This document shows, piece after piece, positions 1 to 8,386 of a stretch of DNA of 64,000 bases. Every line of letters starts with the position of its first letter. The stretch's first letter is position 1. The stretch covers positions 5,819,200-5,883,199 of the forward strand of contig OX639973.1 of assembly GCA_951828385.1 (NCBI GenBank). The letters are read 5' to 3'. Below the pieces are notes generated by a model. The model had not been told where the DNA came from and did no database searches. It was given only the letters and a program-made list of their open reading frames with translations. This DNA is from an uncultured Poribacteria bacterium (lineage in GTDB: Bacteria > Poribacteria > WGA-4E > WGA-3G). A program made the position numbers and the translations under genes.

Positions 1-1504
1 CCAAGAGTGCTGTAGATTTTGGCACCAATGTCGCTAAGAGCTGTTCCAACACTTGAATCCCGCGTTCGTAAGTATAAGGCTGTGCTGCCACTGATGTTGG
101 AGCACGATCAGTAACCACTTGCTTCGCGAGTTCCACCCACTGCTGGACGTGTGAGGCATGAAGTGCTTGCGCAGACGGTGCCGCCGCAACATTCCCGAAG
201 CTATTCGCAACCGCAACCAAATCCTCGGTATTGACAGTTCCATCACCGTTCACGTCAGCCTCCGGTGCCGCCGTTTCACCAAAACGCGATGCCACAAACA
301 CCAAATCCAGGATGTTCACAGTCCCATCACCGTTGACATCTCCCATGAGCGATGCCTGCGGGTAGCCGGGGGTCCCCAACGCACTTGCTGCTGGTACACC
401 CTCATCGTAACCGAGACCCTCCTGATAACCACTCGCTACCCAGGCTTCGGCTTGATACCCGAGTGCATCCGGGCGCGCACGATACCAGGCGGCATCTGTC
501 GTCAGCGGAGGTGCCGTTGGTGGTATCTCATAGCCGAAGAAGTAATTGCCGACACTGTCTTCCCACGCTGCATCACTTCGCAGCAACAACGTGAAATTCG
601 TCTGTGGTAATATCAGACCCGCATCAACAACGGATACGACGTTCCCTTCTGGGCTGGAGAGTGGCATCTCGGGTGCATCCGGGTCAGTGTTCACAAGCAG
701 CAGCAAGCCGCCCGCCGGCAGCACCGTGCCAGCCGGAAATGTAACGATACTTGTTCCTTCATCCGTAAGGATGTGCACTTGCCAACCCTCAAGCGTGACA
801 TCTACATCGCTAACATTTCGCAGCTCCACCCAATCGTGGGTGTCAGTGGTGGTGTTTCGGAGCTCGTTGAAAATCACGCGATCCATTGCCAGAGCATCGG
901 CGATACGCGACCGCTCTTCACTACTCACAGTCTCCAACGCATCGGCCTCTGCCGTTGTATCGGTGGGGGCTTCCGATTCACTGACCGTGATGGTGACATC
1001 AATTGTGTCAATCGCAGTCCTTCGAATCTTTATTTGTCCCCCCGCATCAACGGACGTTACGACTTTATCAATACTGACCGTTACTGAATAGGAGGTACGA
1101 TCAAGTGGCCGCCCGACCCTTATCTGACCCGTTGACTTATCTATGCGAAAGGAGACCCAATCCCAATTAGTATCAGACGGCGGAAGGGCATAGTGGATAG
1201 CCTCGCTCGCTGCCGGAGTGACCGGTGCTAAGAGTGGCGGATCTATCGGCTGCTCATCCCCCGGATCTATCGGATACTCCTCTCCCGGACTGATATCCCC
1301 AAAATTATGCGCCTCCACCGGATCTCCGACGAATGTGCCTAACGCTGCGCCTGCCGCGACAGTTCGGGTCGTGCTATCCTCCTCAAAATGTATGCCCTCA
1401 TCTTCTGTCTCATGTGCAAAACCGAGACTCGTTATGCCGTAGATTAAAAACATCACAGCGAAAGTGAGTATCCATATTTTTCGGTTCACAATCCATTCTT
1501 TCAT
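1..1504 (-). CDS. Secreted lamin-tail/dockerin protein, C-terminus cut by window edge
   Basis: The frame stays open for 501 codons to the window edge, so the C-terminus is missing. ATG at 1504 has AAAGGAG (1514-1520) nine bases upstream. Residues 1-30 form a signal peptide with a long hydrophobic core. A cadherin-like stretch follows (about 45-165), then a lamin-tail domain (about 205-320; VIFNELRN and DWVELRN are typical). Two dockerin/EF-hand-like repeats follow at about 385-440, each carrying DVNGDGTVN. The last visible part (ERGIQVLEQLL, then L-x-P-K-S-T-A-L-L) matches the linker that precedes YPNPFNPETW in the WD40 protein at 40395-42950, so a FlgD/Por-type C-terminal domain probably follows off-window. 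Role: exported, probably cell-surface, calcium-binding structural protein; the partner is unknown. Confidence 0.85.
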   Translation of the reverse strand, partial: MKEWIVNRKIWILTFAVMFLIYGITSLGFAHETEDEGIHFEEDSTTRTVAAGAALGTFVGDPVEAHNFGDISPGEEYPIDPGDEQPIDPPLLAPVTPAASEAIHYALPPSDTNWDWVSFRIDKSTGQIRVGRPLDRTSYSVTVSIDKVVTSVDAGGQIKIRRTAIDTIDVTITVSESEAPTDTTAEADALETVSSEERSRIADALAMDRVIFNELRNTTTDTHDWVELRNVSDVDVTLEGWQVHILTDEGTSIVTFPAGTVLPAGGLLLLVNTDPDAPEMPLSSPEGNVVSVVDAGLILPQTNFTLLLRSDAAWEDSVGNYFFGYEIPPTAPPLTTDAAWYRARPDALGYQAEAWVASGYQEGLGYDEGVPAASALGTPGYPQASLMGDVNGDGTVNILDLVFVASRFGETAAPEADVNGDGTVNTEDLVAVANSFGNVAAAPSAQALHASHVQQWVELAKQVVTDRAPTSVAAQPYTYERGIQVLEQLLATLVPKSTALL

Positions 1505-1557
1505 GATAATAAACTCCTTTGGTAATGAGCTGCTCTCGTCCAACCTATTTGAAAAAC

Positions 1558-1576
1558 GGACGAGGAGACCTCGTCC
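1558..1576. repeat. Perfect palindrome GGACGAGG-AGA-CCTCGTCC
   Basis: Eight-base perfect stem with a three-base loop. It belongs structurally to the set of short intergenic palindromes scattered through this window (for example 1870-1896, 3273-3294, 9141-9156, 20263-20284), whose stems differ in sequence. Confidence 0.7.
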
Positions 1577-1717
1577 CCTACGGGACAGACGTTTTGATGG
1601 CACAACCTAACAGGTTTGCGGCGTACTTGAAGAAACACTTTCTTCGCATTGGATTTTAGCGTTTGCAAAAACCCCAGATGCGACGTGCATCATGCTACAA
1701 AAGAGCGGCCCGCGTAA

Positions 1718-1796
1718 GTATTATACATTGTAAGTCAATTTATTAAATACATAAAAAATTTATATAGTATTGACTTAATATGTAGAAGTATAATAC
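1718..1796. repeat. AT-rich inverted repeat, two-block arms
   Basis: GTATTATAC (1718-1726) and AGTCAAT (1733-1739) reappear in reverse complement as ATTGACT (1769-1775) and GTATAATAC (1788-1796). The 79-base structure could be a small mobile remnant or a cruciform-forming regulatory region. It is far from both flanking starts. Confidence 0.5.
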
Positions 1797-1869
1797 AAAT
1801 GTGGATAATATGTCAAATTAAAAAGAGAAAGGATGGTGATTTAGAGATTGTTTCTACAAAATTGGAACC

Positions 1870-1896
1870 TAGGGTGCGGTAGCAAACCGCACCCTA
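1870..1896. repeat. Hairpin, 11-bp stem
   Basis: TAGGGTGCGGT (1870-1880), loop AGCAA, ACCGCACCCTA (1886-1896). Flanking CAAAATTG and TCAATTTT can extend the structure. The core resembles the GTGCGGTT/AACCGCAC core of the repeat element at 34990-35124. There is no U-run, so it is more likely a dispersed repeat than a terminator. Confidence 0.65.
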
Positions 1897-2313
1897 AGCG
1901 TCAATTTTAGAGACAACACCCGTCGCGGGCCCCAGGGCCGGTAGGTTCGGTTTGATGAACTTTAAGTATTTATCAAGTTCACCAGAGAAAACCCAATCCT
2001 TTAGGTTTGGGATAAATCCCGCCCTCGGGTGTTAGACCAAAGCGTGATTCATAGAAAAGCGTGTTGGCAATCTTTGTAGTTTCTGCTATACTATCCTGTG
2101 CATAGTTGCTGGAGAATTCCACCCTGTCGCAAGGCAGATCTCTACCACTACCGAGTGGAATCGGAGAACTATACAAGGAAAAACTATGCGAACCTACAAA
2201 CTGAAAATCCGATCACAGGAAAAACAAATCGGAATCAAGTCTGCCATATCTGAAACTGTCTCATTGCGCTTCACCCCTTTCGTTTCAAGGAACGCTAACA
2301 TAAGGAGACAACA

Positions 2314-3261
2314 ATGTTTAACAAATCCAAACATTTCATGCTATTCGTTCTTGCAGTTGCCCTGCTTGCTCTCACAGCGACGATTACCCTCACACAAGAA
2401 TCGTGGTTCCCTTCTGAGTGGGGTGCCGATGACCGGCGGGGTGCCGTCAACCGACTAACACCGGAGAAAGTATTGGAAGCCGCGAGTTTGATTAAAACAG
2501 GCGAAGTCTTTCAACTCGGCAGAGTCTATGAGAGTGGTATTCCTGTCTTTGGGACGCGGCACTATAGCCTGCGAATTCCGGCGATGTCCGGTCCGCTTGG
2601 TGAAAACAAAACAACTTGGTTTGAGGAAATCTTCAGCGGTGAGATCGGTCAGATCGGCACGCAATTCGATGGACTCGGTCACATCGGTATCGGCGATCTC
2701 TACTACAACGGACTGGACCAGCACGATTTCGCCAAAGCCGAAGGCCTCACAGAACTCGGTGTTGAAAACGTGGGTCCTATTGTAACACGCGGTGTCCTGA
2801 TTGATGTCGCTGGCTATAAAGGCGTTGAGTGCCTCGGTGATAGTTATGAAATCACGCGCGCCGATTTAGAGGGTGCATTGAAGAAACAAGGGGTCAAAAT
2901 TACTCCCGGGGATGTCGTTATCATCCACACCGGTTGGGGTAAATTCTGGATGACGGACAATGATCGCTACGGCACCACAGAACCCGGCATCGGATTGGAA
3001 GCCGGACAATACCTCGTTGACCAGAAGATTGTAATGGTCTGTTCCGATAACTGGGGCATTGAAGTCGTCCCGAACCCTGATGAATCCCTCGCTTTTCCGG
3101 TGCATCAGTTGTTTATCGTCAAACACGGCATTTACAATCTTGAAAACATTATCACAGAAGAGTTGGCGGCGGCGAAGGTTTACGAATTCGCTTTCAGTTT
3201 CGCGCCCCTACGTCTCAAGGGTGCGACGGGTTCACCCGGCAATCCGATCGCCATTCGATAG
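2314..3261 (+). CDS. Secreted cyclase-family metal-dependent hydrolase
   Basis: 315 aa. ATG at 2314 follows AAGGAG (2302-2307). An N-terminal signal peptide spans about 1-27. The body matches the cyclase / kynurenine-formamidase-like fold (PF04199): GTQFDGLGHI corresponds to the family's metal-binding H-x-G-T-H-x-D-x-P-x-H region, although Gln replaces the first His. VVIIHTGWGKFW and the closing FPVHQLFIVKHGIYNLENI also fit. Members hydrolyse amide or ester bonds, often with Mn or Zn. Substrate unknown; export argues against tryptophan catabolism. Monocistronic, followed by a hairpin. Confidence 0.8.
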   Translation: MFNKSKHFMLFVLAVALLALTATITLTQESWFPSEWGADDRRGAVNRLTPEKVLEAASLIKTGEVFQLGRVYESGIPVFGTRHYSLRIPAMSGPLGENKTTWFEEIFSGEIGQIGTQFDGLGHIGIGDLYYNGLDQHDFAKAEGLTELGVENVGPIVTRGVLIDVAGYKGVECLGDSYEITRADLEGALKKQGVKITPGDVVIIHTGWGKFWMTDNDRYGTTEPGIGLEAGQYLVDQKIVMVCSDNWGIEVVPNPDESLAFPVHQLFIVKHGIYNLENIITEELAAAKVYEFAFSFAPLRLKGATGSPGNPIAIR

Positions 3262-3272
3262 TTGCTTATGGT

Positions 3273-3294
3273 GGGACAGCAGTGCTGCTGTCCC
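3273..3294. terminator. Hairpin after cyclase gene
   Basis: GGGACAGCAG-TG-CTGCTGTCCC, a perfect 10-bp stem twelve bases after the cyclase stop. A T-rich stretch (CTTCTTTTTAT) follows eight bases later. This suits a weak Rho-independent terminator, but it could equally be another member of the dispersed palindrome family. Confidence 0.5.
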
Positions 3295-3529
3295 ATAACA
3301 CTTCTTTTTATCCAACCACATCTGCACAAATCCGTGCAATCGTCGCACCCTTTGCCCCATTTCGTGCAGTCAATACACACACCAAGCCACTAAATCCGCT
3401 ATACCTTCCATTTTTTCCACATTGGCATAAAAATTGCTACTTAACGGTTAGAGCGTTGGTTCGGACCCCGACAGATTTGGCCCTGAGGCTTGCATGAATA
3501 CTCGACGTATAGTTTAGGAGAAATTTTCC

Positions 3530-4507
3530 ATGAAACTGTTATGTATTTTCTGTTTATGTTGCTTGAGTTTGGGGCTGGTGTCTTCTGTCTCTGCAAAACC
3601 GCTCACAACCGAAAAAATTATCTTTGCGTCCAATCGGAATGGCAACTCGGAAATTTATATGATGAATCCCGATGGCAGTGAACAGGTTAGATTAACCAAT
3701 CACCGAGCAGACGATTTCAGTCCGGTCTGCTCGCCAACAGGCGAAGAAATCCTTTTCGTTTCTGATCGAGGTGGCGAGCGTGATCTCTATATCATGCGTG
3801 CTGATGGACACGGAGAGCGACCTGTATTTCGCACAGCACCCGCATATAGAGACGACCCTGCCTGGTCCCCTGATGGGAAAAAAATTGCTTATATTCAACT
3901 TAACCGTGAGACTAAACGGACAACCGTCTATACTGCCAAGGCAGACGGAACGTCGGTAAACCGCATTGTCGAAATGGAAAAAGCGGATGGTGAAGAGCCC
4001 ATTTGGTCCCCGGATGGAACAGAAATTGCGTATGTTGTGAGGGACGAGATTCGTTGGGCGAGCCGCCAGATCCGATTTATCAACCTAAAAACCGACAAGC
4101 AAGAGACACTCCAACTCGATGGTCACCAGCGAATGTTTCAACCGGCATGGTCACCGACTCACAACAAAATCGCCTTTGTCTGGCGCAGACCGGAGCTTGC
4201 ACAACAGTCCATATTCATCGTCAATCGCGATGGTAGTGGACTTCAACGGATTGTTGACGCGATTGTTGTTGTCCCGGGGAGGACAGTGCTCACTTGGTCA
4301 CCGTCTGGTGATGAACTTCTCTATTCCCAATCGGTTGGCGGTAAATTTCAGATTTTCAAAATCAATGTGGTAACGCTCGAAATCACGCAACTTACGCACG
4401 ATGGAAGCAATTATATAGGTAATTGGTTTGACCCGTTGGCTTTACCCGTCTCACCGCAGCCGCAGTTGCTCACAACCACATGGGGTGAAATCAAAAGTTC
4501 GGATTGA
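3530..4507 (+). CDS. Secreted TolB-like beta-propeller with WG-tail
   Basis: 325 aa. ATG at 3530 has TTTAGGAG (3511-3518) upstream. A signal peptide ends near SVSA (about residue 23). The rest is a series of PD40/TolB-type blades: NRNGNSEIYMMNPDGSE, SDRGGERDLYIMRADG, PAWSPDGKKIAYI, PIWSPDGTEIAYV and similar. It lacks the separate N-terminal domain of true TolB and has no tol-pal neighbours, so it is probably a periplasmic or secreted binding propeller. The extreme C-terminus, L-L-T-T-T-W-G-E-I-K then SSD, matches the tail shared by the LamG proteins and the WD40-metalloprotease in this window. Confidence 0.8.
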   Translation: MKLLCIFCLCCLSLGLVSSVSAKPLTTEKIIFASNRNGNSEIYMMNPDGSEQVRLTNHRADDFSPVCSPTGEEILFVSDRGGERDLYIMRADGHGERPVFRTAPAYRDDPAWSPDGKKIAYIQLNRETKRTTVYTAKADGTSVNRIVEMEKADGEEPIWSPDGTEIAYVVRDEIRWASRQIRFINLKTDKQETLQLDGHQRMFQPAWSPTHNKIAFVWRRPELAQQSIFIVNRDGSGLQRIVDAIVVVPGRTVLTWSPSGDELLYSQSVGGKFQIFKINVVTLEITQLTHDGSNYIGNWFDPLALPVSPQPQLLTTTWGEIKSSD

Positions 4508-4541
4508 ACCTGAATGATTATATTGCTTTCCGCTTCTGTAG

Positions 4542-4560
4542 CATAGACTGTTAGTCTGTG
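4542..4560. repeat. Hairpin CATAGACT-GTT-AGTCTGTG
   Basis: An 8-bp stem with one G-T pair lies 35 bases after the TolB-like gene. The surrounding TGTAGCAYARACT..TTAGTYTGTG pattern recurs inside the repeat element at 8961-9086 (8997-9018), so it is probably the same hairpin core in another context. Confidence 0.5.
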
Positions 4561-4679
4561 TTCCCGTACGCCAACGTCCTTCATAACATTCGGTAATGCG
4601 ACAACACTGTTTACCTGAAAAACGCATCAAGGAGGTGCTCATTGTGGTGCCCCAAATTTTCCAACAAACCTTTTTGAAA

Positions 4680-5156
4680 ATGAACAGATTTGCGTTTACT
4701 TTACATCTCGCGTTTGTAGCGAGCATTTTACTGGCAGGGTGTACGGCACCCGCACATTTGCGACAGAGGGCGCATCCCTCTACTTCAGAGCTCTCACCAG
4801 ATGAGAAGATGCAGCAAACTATAGGCAGATGGAAAGGTACACACATCTCAAAGGCTGTTCAGAAATGGGGAGCACCAAAGGAAGTTAATGACGACGGGAC
4901 GGGTTGGCAGATTTACATTTGGCATGTACCTGTATGGAGGTACTTAGGCAACCAAGAGCATCGAATGAGACCTCGACCCGGGCAACGGAGACCCTCCAGA
5001 CAGGACCTGGGCGGTTTACGGAGCGGTGTAGGTGGGGCATACTTGTCCACAGACTACGCATACGAGATTACATTTTATACGCGTCCAAACGGCATAATTT
5101 ACAAAACACTTGCAAAAAAGAATCAGGATGCCGCAAATGAACTCAATTGGAAGTAG
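4680..5156 (+). CDS. Small lipoprotein, paralogue of 7048-7524
   Basis: 158 aa from ATG 4680, the start that places the signal peptide correctly; the frame is open further upstream, but the extra 28 residues are not signal-like. The lipobox is LLAGC at about residues 16-20. A mature part rich in charged residues leads to G-R-W-x-G-T-H-I-S-K-A-V-Q-K-W-G-A-P and later W-Q-I-Y-I-W and an IIYKT strand. The same order (WHGRHISTAIQKWGTP, RIYIW, VIYKI) occurs in the lipoprotein at 7048-7524. Function unknown; predicted membrane-anchored. An Arg/Pro-rich insert (about residues 100-120) is absent from the paralogue. Confidence 0.65.
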   Translation: MNRFAFTLHLAFVASILLAGCTAPAHLRQRAHPSTSELSPDEKMQQTIGRWKGTHISKAVQKWGAPKEVNDDGTGWQIYIWHVPVWRYLGNQEHRMRPRPGQRRPSRQDLGGLRSGVGGAYLSTDYAYEITFYTRPNGIIYKTLAKKNQDAANELNWK

Positions 5157-5293
5157 AGGTATTTAGGACTGTTTACTAACGAAACGGAGGTGAAAACCCA
5201 TGTCCAGTAGAACCTGTACTGCCTACGGTTTTTTAGGCCACTCCCTAAAACAAGATTGTGCTATAATACAATCTCACTGAAAGGAGTTATCTA

Positions 5294-5578
5294 ATGGCCA
5301 AACGAAGAAAATTCACCTCCGAGTTTAAGACGGAACTCGTTCTGGAGGTTCTTAGCGGTGCGACTTCTCAAGCAGAAGTGTGTCGGCGTCATAATCTCAA
5401 TGAGGACCAACTCTCGAAATGGAAGCAGCAGTTTCTTGAAAAAGCCCCCTCGCTGTTTGATTCTACTGATAAACCGTCCAGCGATGCGGAGAAGCGTATC
5501 ACTCACCTTGAGCATCTCGTTGGGAGAATGGCCGTGGCGTTAGACATCCAAAAAAAACTATTGACATGGTTGGACTAA
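5294..5578 (+). CDS. IS3-family OrfA (helix-turn-helix)
   Basis: 94 aa. ATG at 5294 has AAGGAG nearby (5280-5285). It starts with K-R-R-K-F-T-S-E-F-K, then has the transposase_8 helix-turn-helix (TSQAEVCRRHNL..DQLSKWKQQFL), followed by a leucine-zipper-like helix near the end. The final codons run over eight A residues (5550-5557). Re-reading there by -1 gives ...K-K-T-I-D-M-V-G-L-T, leading into OrfB, the usual programmed-frameshift arrangement of IS3 elements. Apparently intact. Confidence 0.85.
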   Translation: MAKRRKFTSEFKTELVLEVLSGATSQAEVCRRHNLNEDQLSKWKQQFLEKAPSLFDSTDKPSSDAEKRITHLEHLVGRMAVALDIQKKLLTWLD

Positions 5579-6391
5579 CGTTGTCTGAGAAGCGATGCTT
5601 CATTTCGGCATTGCAAAAGGAGCATTCCGTGCGAGATATTTCTGGCATCCTCGGTGTCAACCGGGGTAGTTTCTATTATCACCGCCAAGAGGATCCGTCC
5701 GAAGCCGTCCTGCGATCAGAAATAGAGAAACTTGCTGGACAGTATCCGACAGTTGCTACAGCGTCAGGGATACACCGTTGGAACCCGACGCGTCGCCCGG
5801 TTGATGAAAGAGAAGAATCTCTTAGTCTCCGTCAAGCGTGCCGGTCAAACCACAAAATCGCTTCAGGCGGATAAACCTTGGAGCAACCTGCTCGAAAACC
5901 TTGACGTTTCTCATCAGGATCAGGTCTGGGTTTCCGATATTACATACGTCCGTCTCAAGGGACGCTTCATCTATCTCTGCCTGCTCATGGATGTTTTCAC
6001 CCGGATGATCAGAGCTTGGCAATTCAGTCAGCACTTGAACCAATCTCTGACGCTCAAACCGCTGAAAGAGGCATTGGACCACAGCGTCCCGGAGATTCAT
6101 CATTCCGATCAAGGCGTGCAGTATCTTTCAAAGGTCTATATTACCACGCTCGAAGCACATGGCATTGAGATTTCCGTCGCCCGTCGCGGATGCCCTTGGG
6201 AGAACGGATATGCTGAAAGACTCATCCGCACGCTCAAAGAGGAAGAAGTTGACATCAATGACTATCAAAGCATCACCGAGGCGAGAGATCGCATCGGACA
6301 TTTTATCGAACAAGTGTATAATCAGAAACGTCCACATTCGGCGTTAGGATATTTGACACCTATCGAATTTCAACGACAAAACTTGTCTTAA
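5566..6391 (+). pseudogene. IS3-family OrfB (DDE transposase), internal deletion
   Basis: The first part (MVGLTLSEKRCFISAL... through SEIEKLAGQYPT) is the HTH_21 region in one frame. From about 5745 the coding continues in another frame as LLQRQGYTVGTRRVARLMKE. The family normally has Y-G-Y-R-R-I between these segments and that motif is gone, so a small deletion of non-triplet length, about 20 bases, has both removed it and shifted the frame. The catalytic core downstream is intact: Asp in WVSDITYV, Asp in HHSDQGVQY, Glu in NGYAERLIRTLKEE. The element is therefore probably no longer autonomous. Confidence 0.8.
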
Positions 6392-6439
6392 CTTTGCTAA
6401 ATTGTGGCCTAAATAAGCGTATGCACTTCAACCTATTCT

Positions 6440-7000
6440 TTGAGCGTATGGGTGGTAATCGGAGTGTGGCTACTCATAGTAGTAGGGTGTGCACCACTTC
6501 CAAGACGAATAGAGACTACACACCTATCCTGCAAGACATATCCATCACTCGTTGATGGCGATCTTGCCACAAATAGTTTCCTGAAGGTAAAAAGCTTTGT
6601 TGAAAAGGATAACACCGCTTATAAGCACAGTCTCCGATATGGCGACTGGGTGGAAGGCAAACATAAGACTGAGGCGTTGATTCAACTCGACACGCTTACG
6701 AATGTCGCTTACATTGACGTGCATCCGATTTCTAACATTTATCGTCTCTCGGTAGACACATCGACCGCAGAGACAGCGAATGAAAAATCACGTCATTTTG
6801 AGCCAGTGACAAGTCATAAGATTGCCAGGTCCGAGAACGGCGCAGTGATACGCATTGATATCGACAGACCCATGCGGGTACTGCGAGTTTCTATCTATGC
6901 CAATCGTGATTCATCACAAACCACACGAGAACCACTAACGCAAAAAACTAAAGTGACCTTTAAAGATATTGTGATCCGGGAAATTCGGGTGTATCAGTGA
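6440..7000 (+). CDS. Putative lipoprotein, possible carbohydrate-binding-like fold
   Basis: 186 aa from TTG at 6440; GTG at 6452 is the alternative. The IS end lies only 27 bases upstream, so the original 5' end may be lost. Hydrophobic residues lead to a lipobox-like IVVGC (about residues 13-17). The mature part is beta-rich (ALIQLDTLTNVAYIDVHP, VTFKDIVIREIRVY), which recalls a discoidin-type sandwich; that assignment is tentative. Its stop overlaps the frame running into the next lipoprotein gene, suggesting cotranscription. Function unknown. Confidence 0.55.
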   Translation: MSVWVVIGVWLLIVVGCAPLPRRIETTHLSCKTYPSLVDGDLATNSFLKVKSFVEKDNTAYKHSLRYGDWVEGKHKTEALIQLDTLTNVAYIDVHPISNIYRLSVDTSTAETANEKSRHFEPVTSHKIARSENGAVIRIDIDRPMRVLRVSIYANRDSSQTTREPLTQKTKVTFKDIVIREIRVYQ

Positions 7001-7047
7001 CGAAAGTCAAGATAATAGGAAACCGTAAATCATCAGGAGATTTGAAA

Positions 7048-7524
7048 ATGAACAAATTTACACTGCTCGTATTCACCGCGAGCATCTTACTCGTCGGGTG
7101 TACAGCATCGAAGCATTTGATGAATGCCCCCGAACCCTCACCAGAGAAAGAAATACAGCGGAAAGAAGTACAGCGAATTCTGGAGGTGTGGCACGGAAGG
7201 CACATTTCAACGGCGATTCAAAAATGGGGAACACCTCATGGAATCAGCAACACCGACACAGGTTCAAGAATTTACATCTGGCAGACACCTTCGCTGACTT
7301 TTCTACAGCAAGCCCATCGCGAAATCATTTCCAGCAGACAGTCAATTAACCTCGGACGCCGGGTAACACAGACACCCGAGATAACAATTAAAATGTATCA
7401 ACTTATGTTTCATACAGACCCAAAGGGTGTAATTTACAAAATTTCGGCAAACAGAGATTTGAACCCCAGTGCCGGTTCTCGGAGCTCCAATTTTTCTCAA
7501 GAGAAGCCGGGGGGCACAAAATAA
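7048..7524 (+). CDS. Small lipoprotein, paralogue of 4680-5156
   Basis: 158 aa. ATG at 7048 follows CAGGAG (7034-7039); a longer frame upstream lacks a signal peptide at its start. The lipobox is LLVGC (about residues 15-19). The central WHGRHISTAIQKWGTP, RIYIWQTP and the late GVIYKIS strand align with the lipoprotein 2 kb upstream, giving a pair of the same length separated by the IS element and one gene. Role unknown. The stop is four bases before the next start, so it probably shares its transcript. Confidence 0.65.
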   Translation: MNKFTLLVFTASILLVGCTASKHLMNAPEPSPEKEIQRKEVQRILEVWHGRHISTAIQKWGTPHGISNTDTGSRIYIWQTPSLTFLQQAHREIISSRQSINLGRRVTQTPEITIKMYQLMFHTDPKGVIYKISANRDLNPSAGSRSSNFSQEKPGGTK

Positions 7525-7528
7525 TACC

Positions 7529-8386
7529 ATGAAACTATCCACAATTTCTATCGCATCCCATAGCGTCACGCGACTCATCATCGGTGGTAATCCATATAGT
7601 GGCATCTCGCACAGCTCTGCAGCGGTATCAAAAGCGATGATAGACTACTATACGGCGCACCAAATTATGGCAGACCTTCGGCAAGCGGAGGAGAACGGAA
7701 TTAACACCGTCCTCGCTCGCGCCGATCGACATATCATGCGCGTCCTCAACGAATACTGGAACACGGGCGGTACAATCCAGTGGATAGCCCAGACCCCCAA
7801 GGATACAGAATACGCCGATCTCAACGAATACCTACAGATTATCGCGCGCTACAAACCGATTGCCATCTACCATCACGGCGGCACGACCGATAAATTGTAT
7901 GCAGAAGGACGGCTCGGTTCATTACGCGAAAGCCTCAAATACATTCGGGATATCGGATGTGCTGTTGGACTCGGCACGCATGATCCTTTGGTCCTCAAGC
8001 ACTGCTACACTGAAGGATATGATGTTGACTTTTATGTCTGTGCGTTGTATAATCATACAAGGCATGAGGAACTTTATCTGCCGGACGATCGGTACGCGGC
8101 ATTTGCCACTATAAAAGCGATACCGATACCGATAATTGCTATAAAAGTCTTAGCCGCTGGTAGAAACGAACCGCGTGAGGCACTTCAACTCGCGCTCGAA
8201 AACATTAAACCGACAGATGCGATGGCGGTTGGAATGTACACCCAATTTCAAACCGACCAGATTCGCCAGAACGCCCGAACTGTCGCGCAGCTCATCAGGA
8301 AGCCAAAGAATGAATCGAATTGTAGAACCGGAAGTTATGGACACAGCGGAAGCCGCCGAGGCATACGATGCGATGGAGCACGGTGA
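7529..8386 (+). CDS. TIM-barrel-like protein of unknown substrate
   Basis: 285 aa from ATG 7529, chosen because the longer frame runs through the preceding lipoprotein. The start (SVTRLIIGGNPYSGISH) and the pattern of beta-strand/helix units (DLRQAEENGINTVLARAD, PIAIYHHGGTTDKL, CAVGLGTHDPLVLKHC, VDFYVCALYNHTR, IIAIKVLAAGR, AMAVGMY) suggest a barrel related to aldo/keto reductases. No catalytic Asp-Tyr-Lys-His set is obvious. The last ~26 residues (after QLIRKPK) are Ser/Gly/Arg-rich and overlap the methyltransferase start by 77 bases; they look like an accidental extension after loss of the original stop. Confidence 0.6.
   Translation: MKLSTISIASHSVTRLIIGGNPYSGISHSSAAVSKAMIDYYTAHQIMADLRQAEENGINTVLARADRHIMRVLNEYWNTGGTIQWIAQTPKDTEYADLNEYLQIIARYKPIAIYHHGGTTDKLYAEGRLGSLRESLKYIRDIGCAVGLGTHDPLVLKHCYTEGYDVDFYVCALYNHTRHEELYLPDDRYAAFATIKAIPIPIIAIKVLAAGRNEPREALQLALENIKPTDAMAVGMYTQFQTDQIRQNARTVAQLIRKPKNESNCRTGSYGHSGSRRGIRCDGAR

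Larger units (their letters stand above)
1505..2313. other. Long intergenic region with palindromes
   Basis: I see no convincing gene in this 809-base gap; the short ORFs lack ribosome sites and family signatures. It holds three inverted repeats, listed separately, and a very AT-rich segment (about 1715-1815). The gap separates a leftward and a rightward gene, so promoters for both should lie here, but I cannot place one confidently. Confidence 0.6.
5232..6413 (+). mobile_element. IS3-family insertion sequence, decayed
   Basis: About 1.18 kb bounded by TTTAGGCCAC (5232-5241) and its inverted copy GTGGCCTAAA (6404-6413), with weaker similarity further in (AACAAG / CTTGTC). It contains orfA and a broken orfB. 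The internal TATAAT at about 5262-5267 may be its promoter. I could not define a convincing target-site duplication, so the outer borders are approximate. It sits between two paralogous lipoprotein genes. Confidence 0.8.

Noticed and set aside
2186-2458. Second gene overlapping the cyclase start
   Set aside because: No family text or independent ribosome site; a shadow of the cyclase region.
3440-3500. tRNA-like text around GGTTCGGACCCCGAC
   Set aside because: The T-loop consensus is wrong and no acceptor stem or anticodon arm can be built.
8175-8309. Longer start for the methyltransferase
   Set aside because: The extension is the shadow of the TIM-barrel gene in another frame; the fold begins after 8310.
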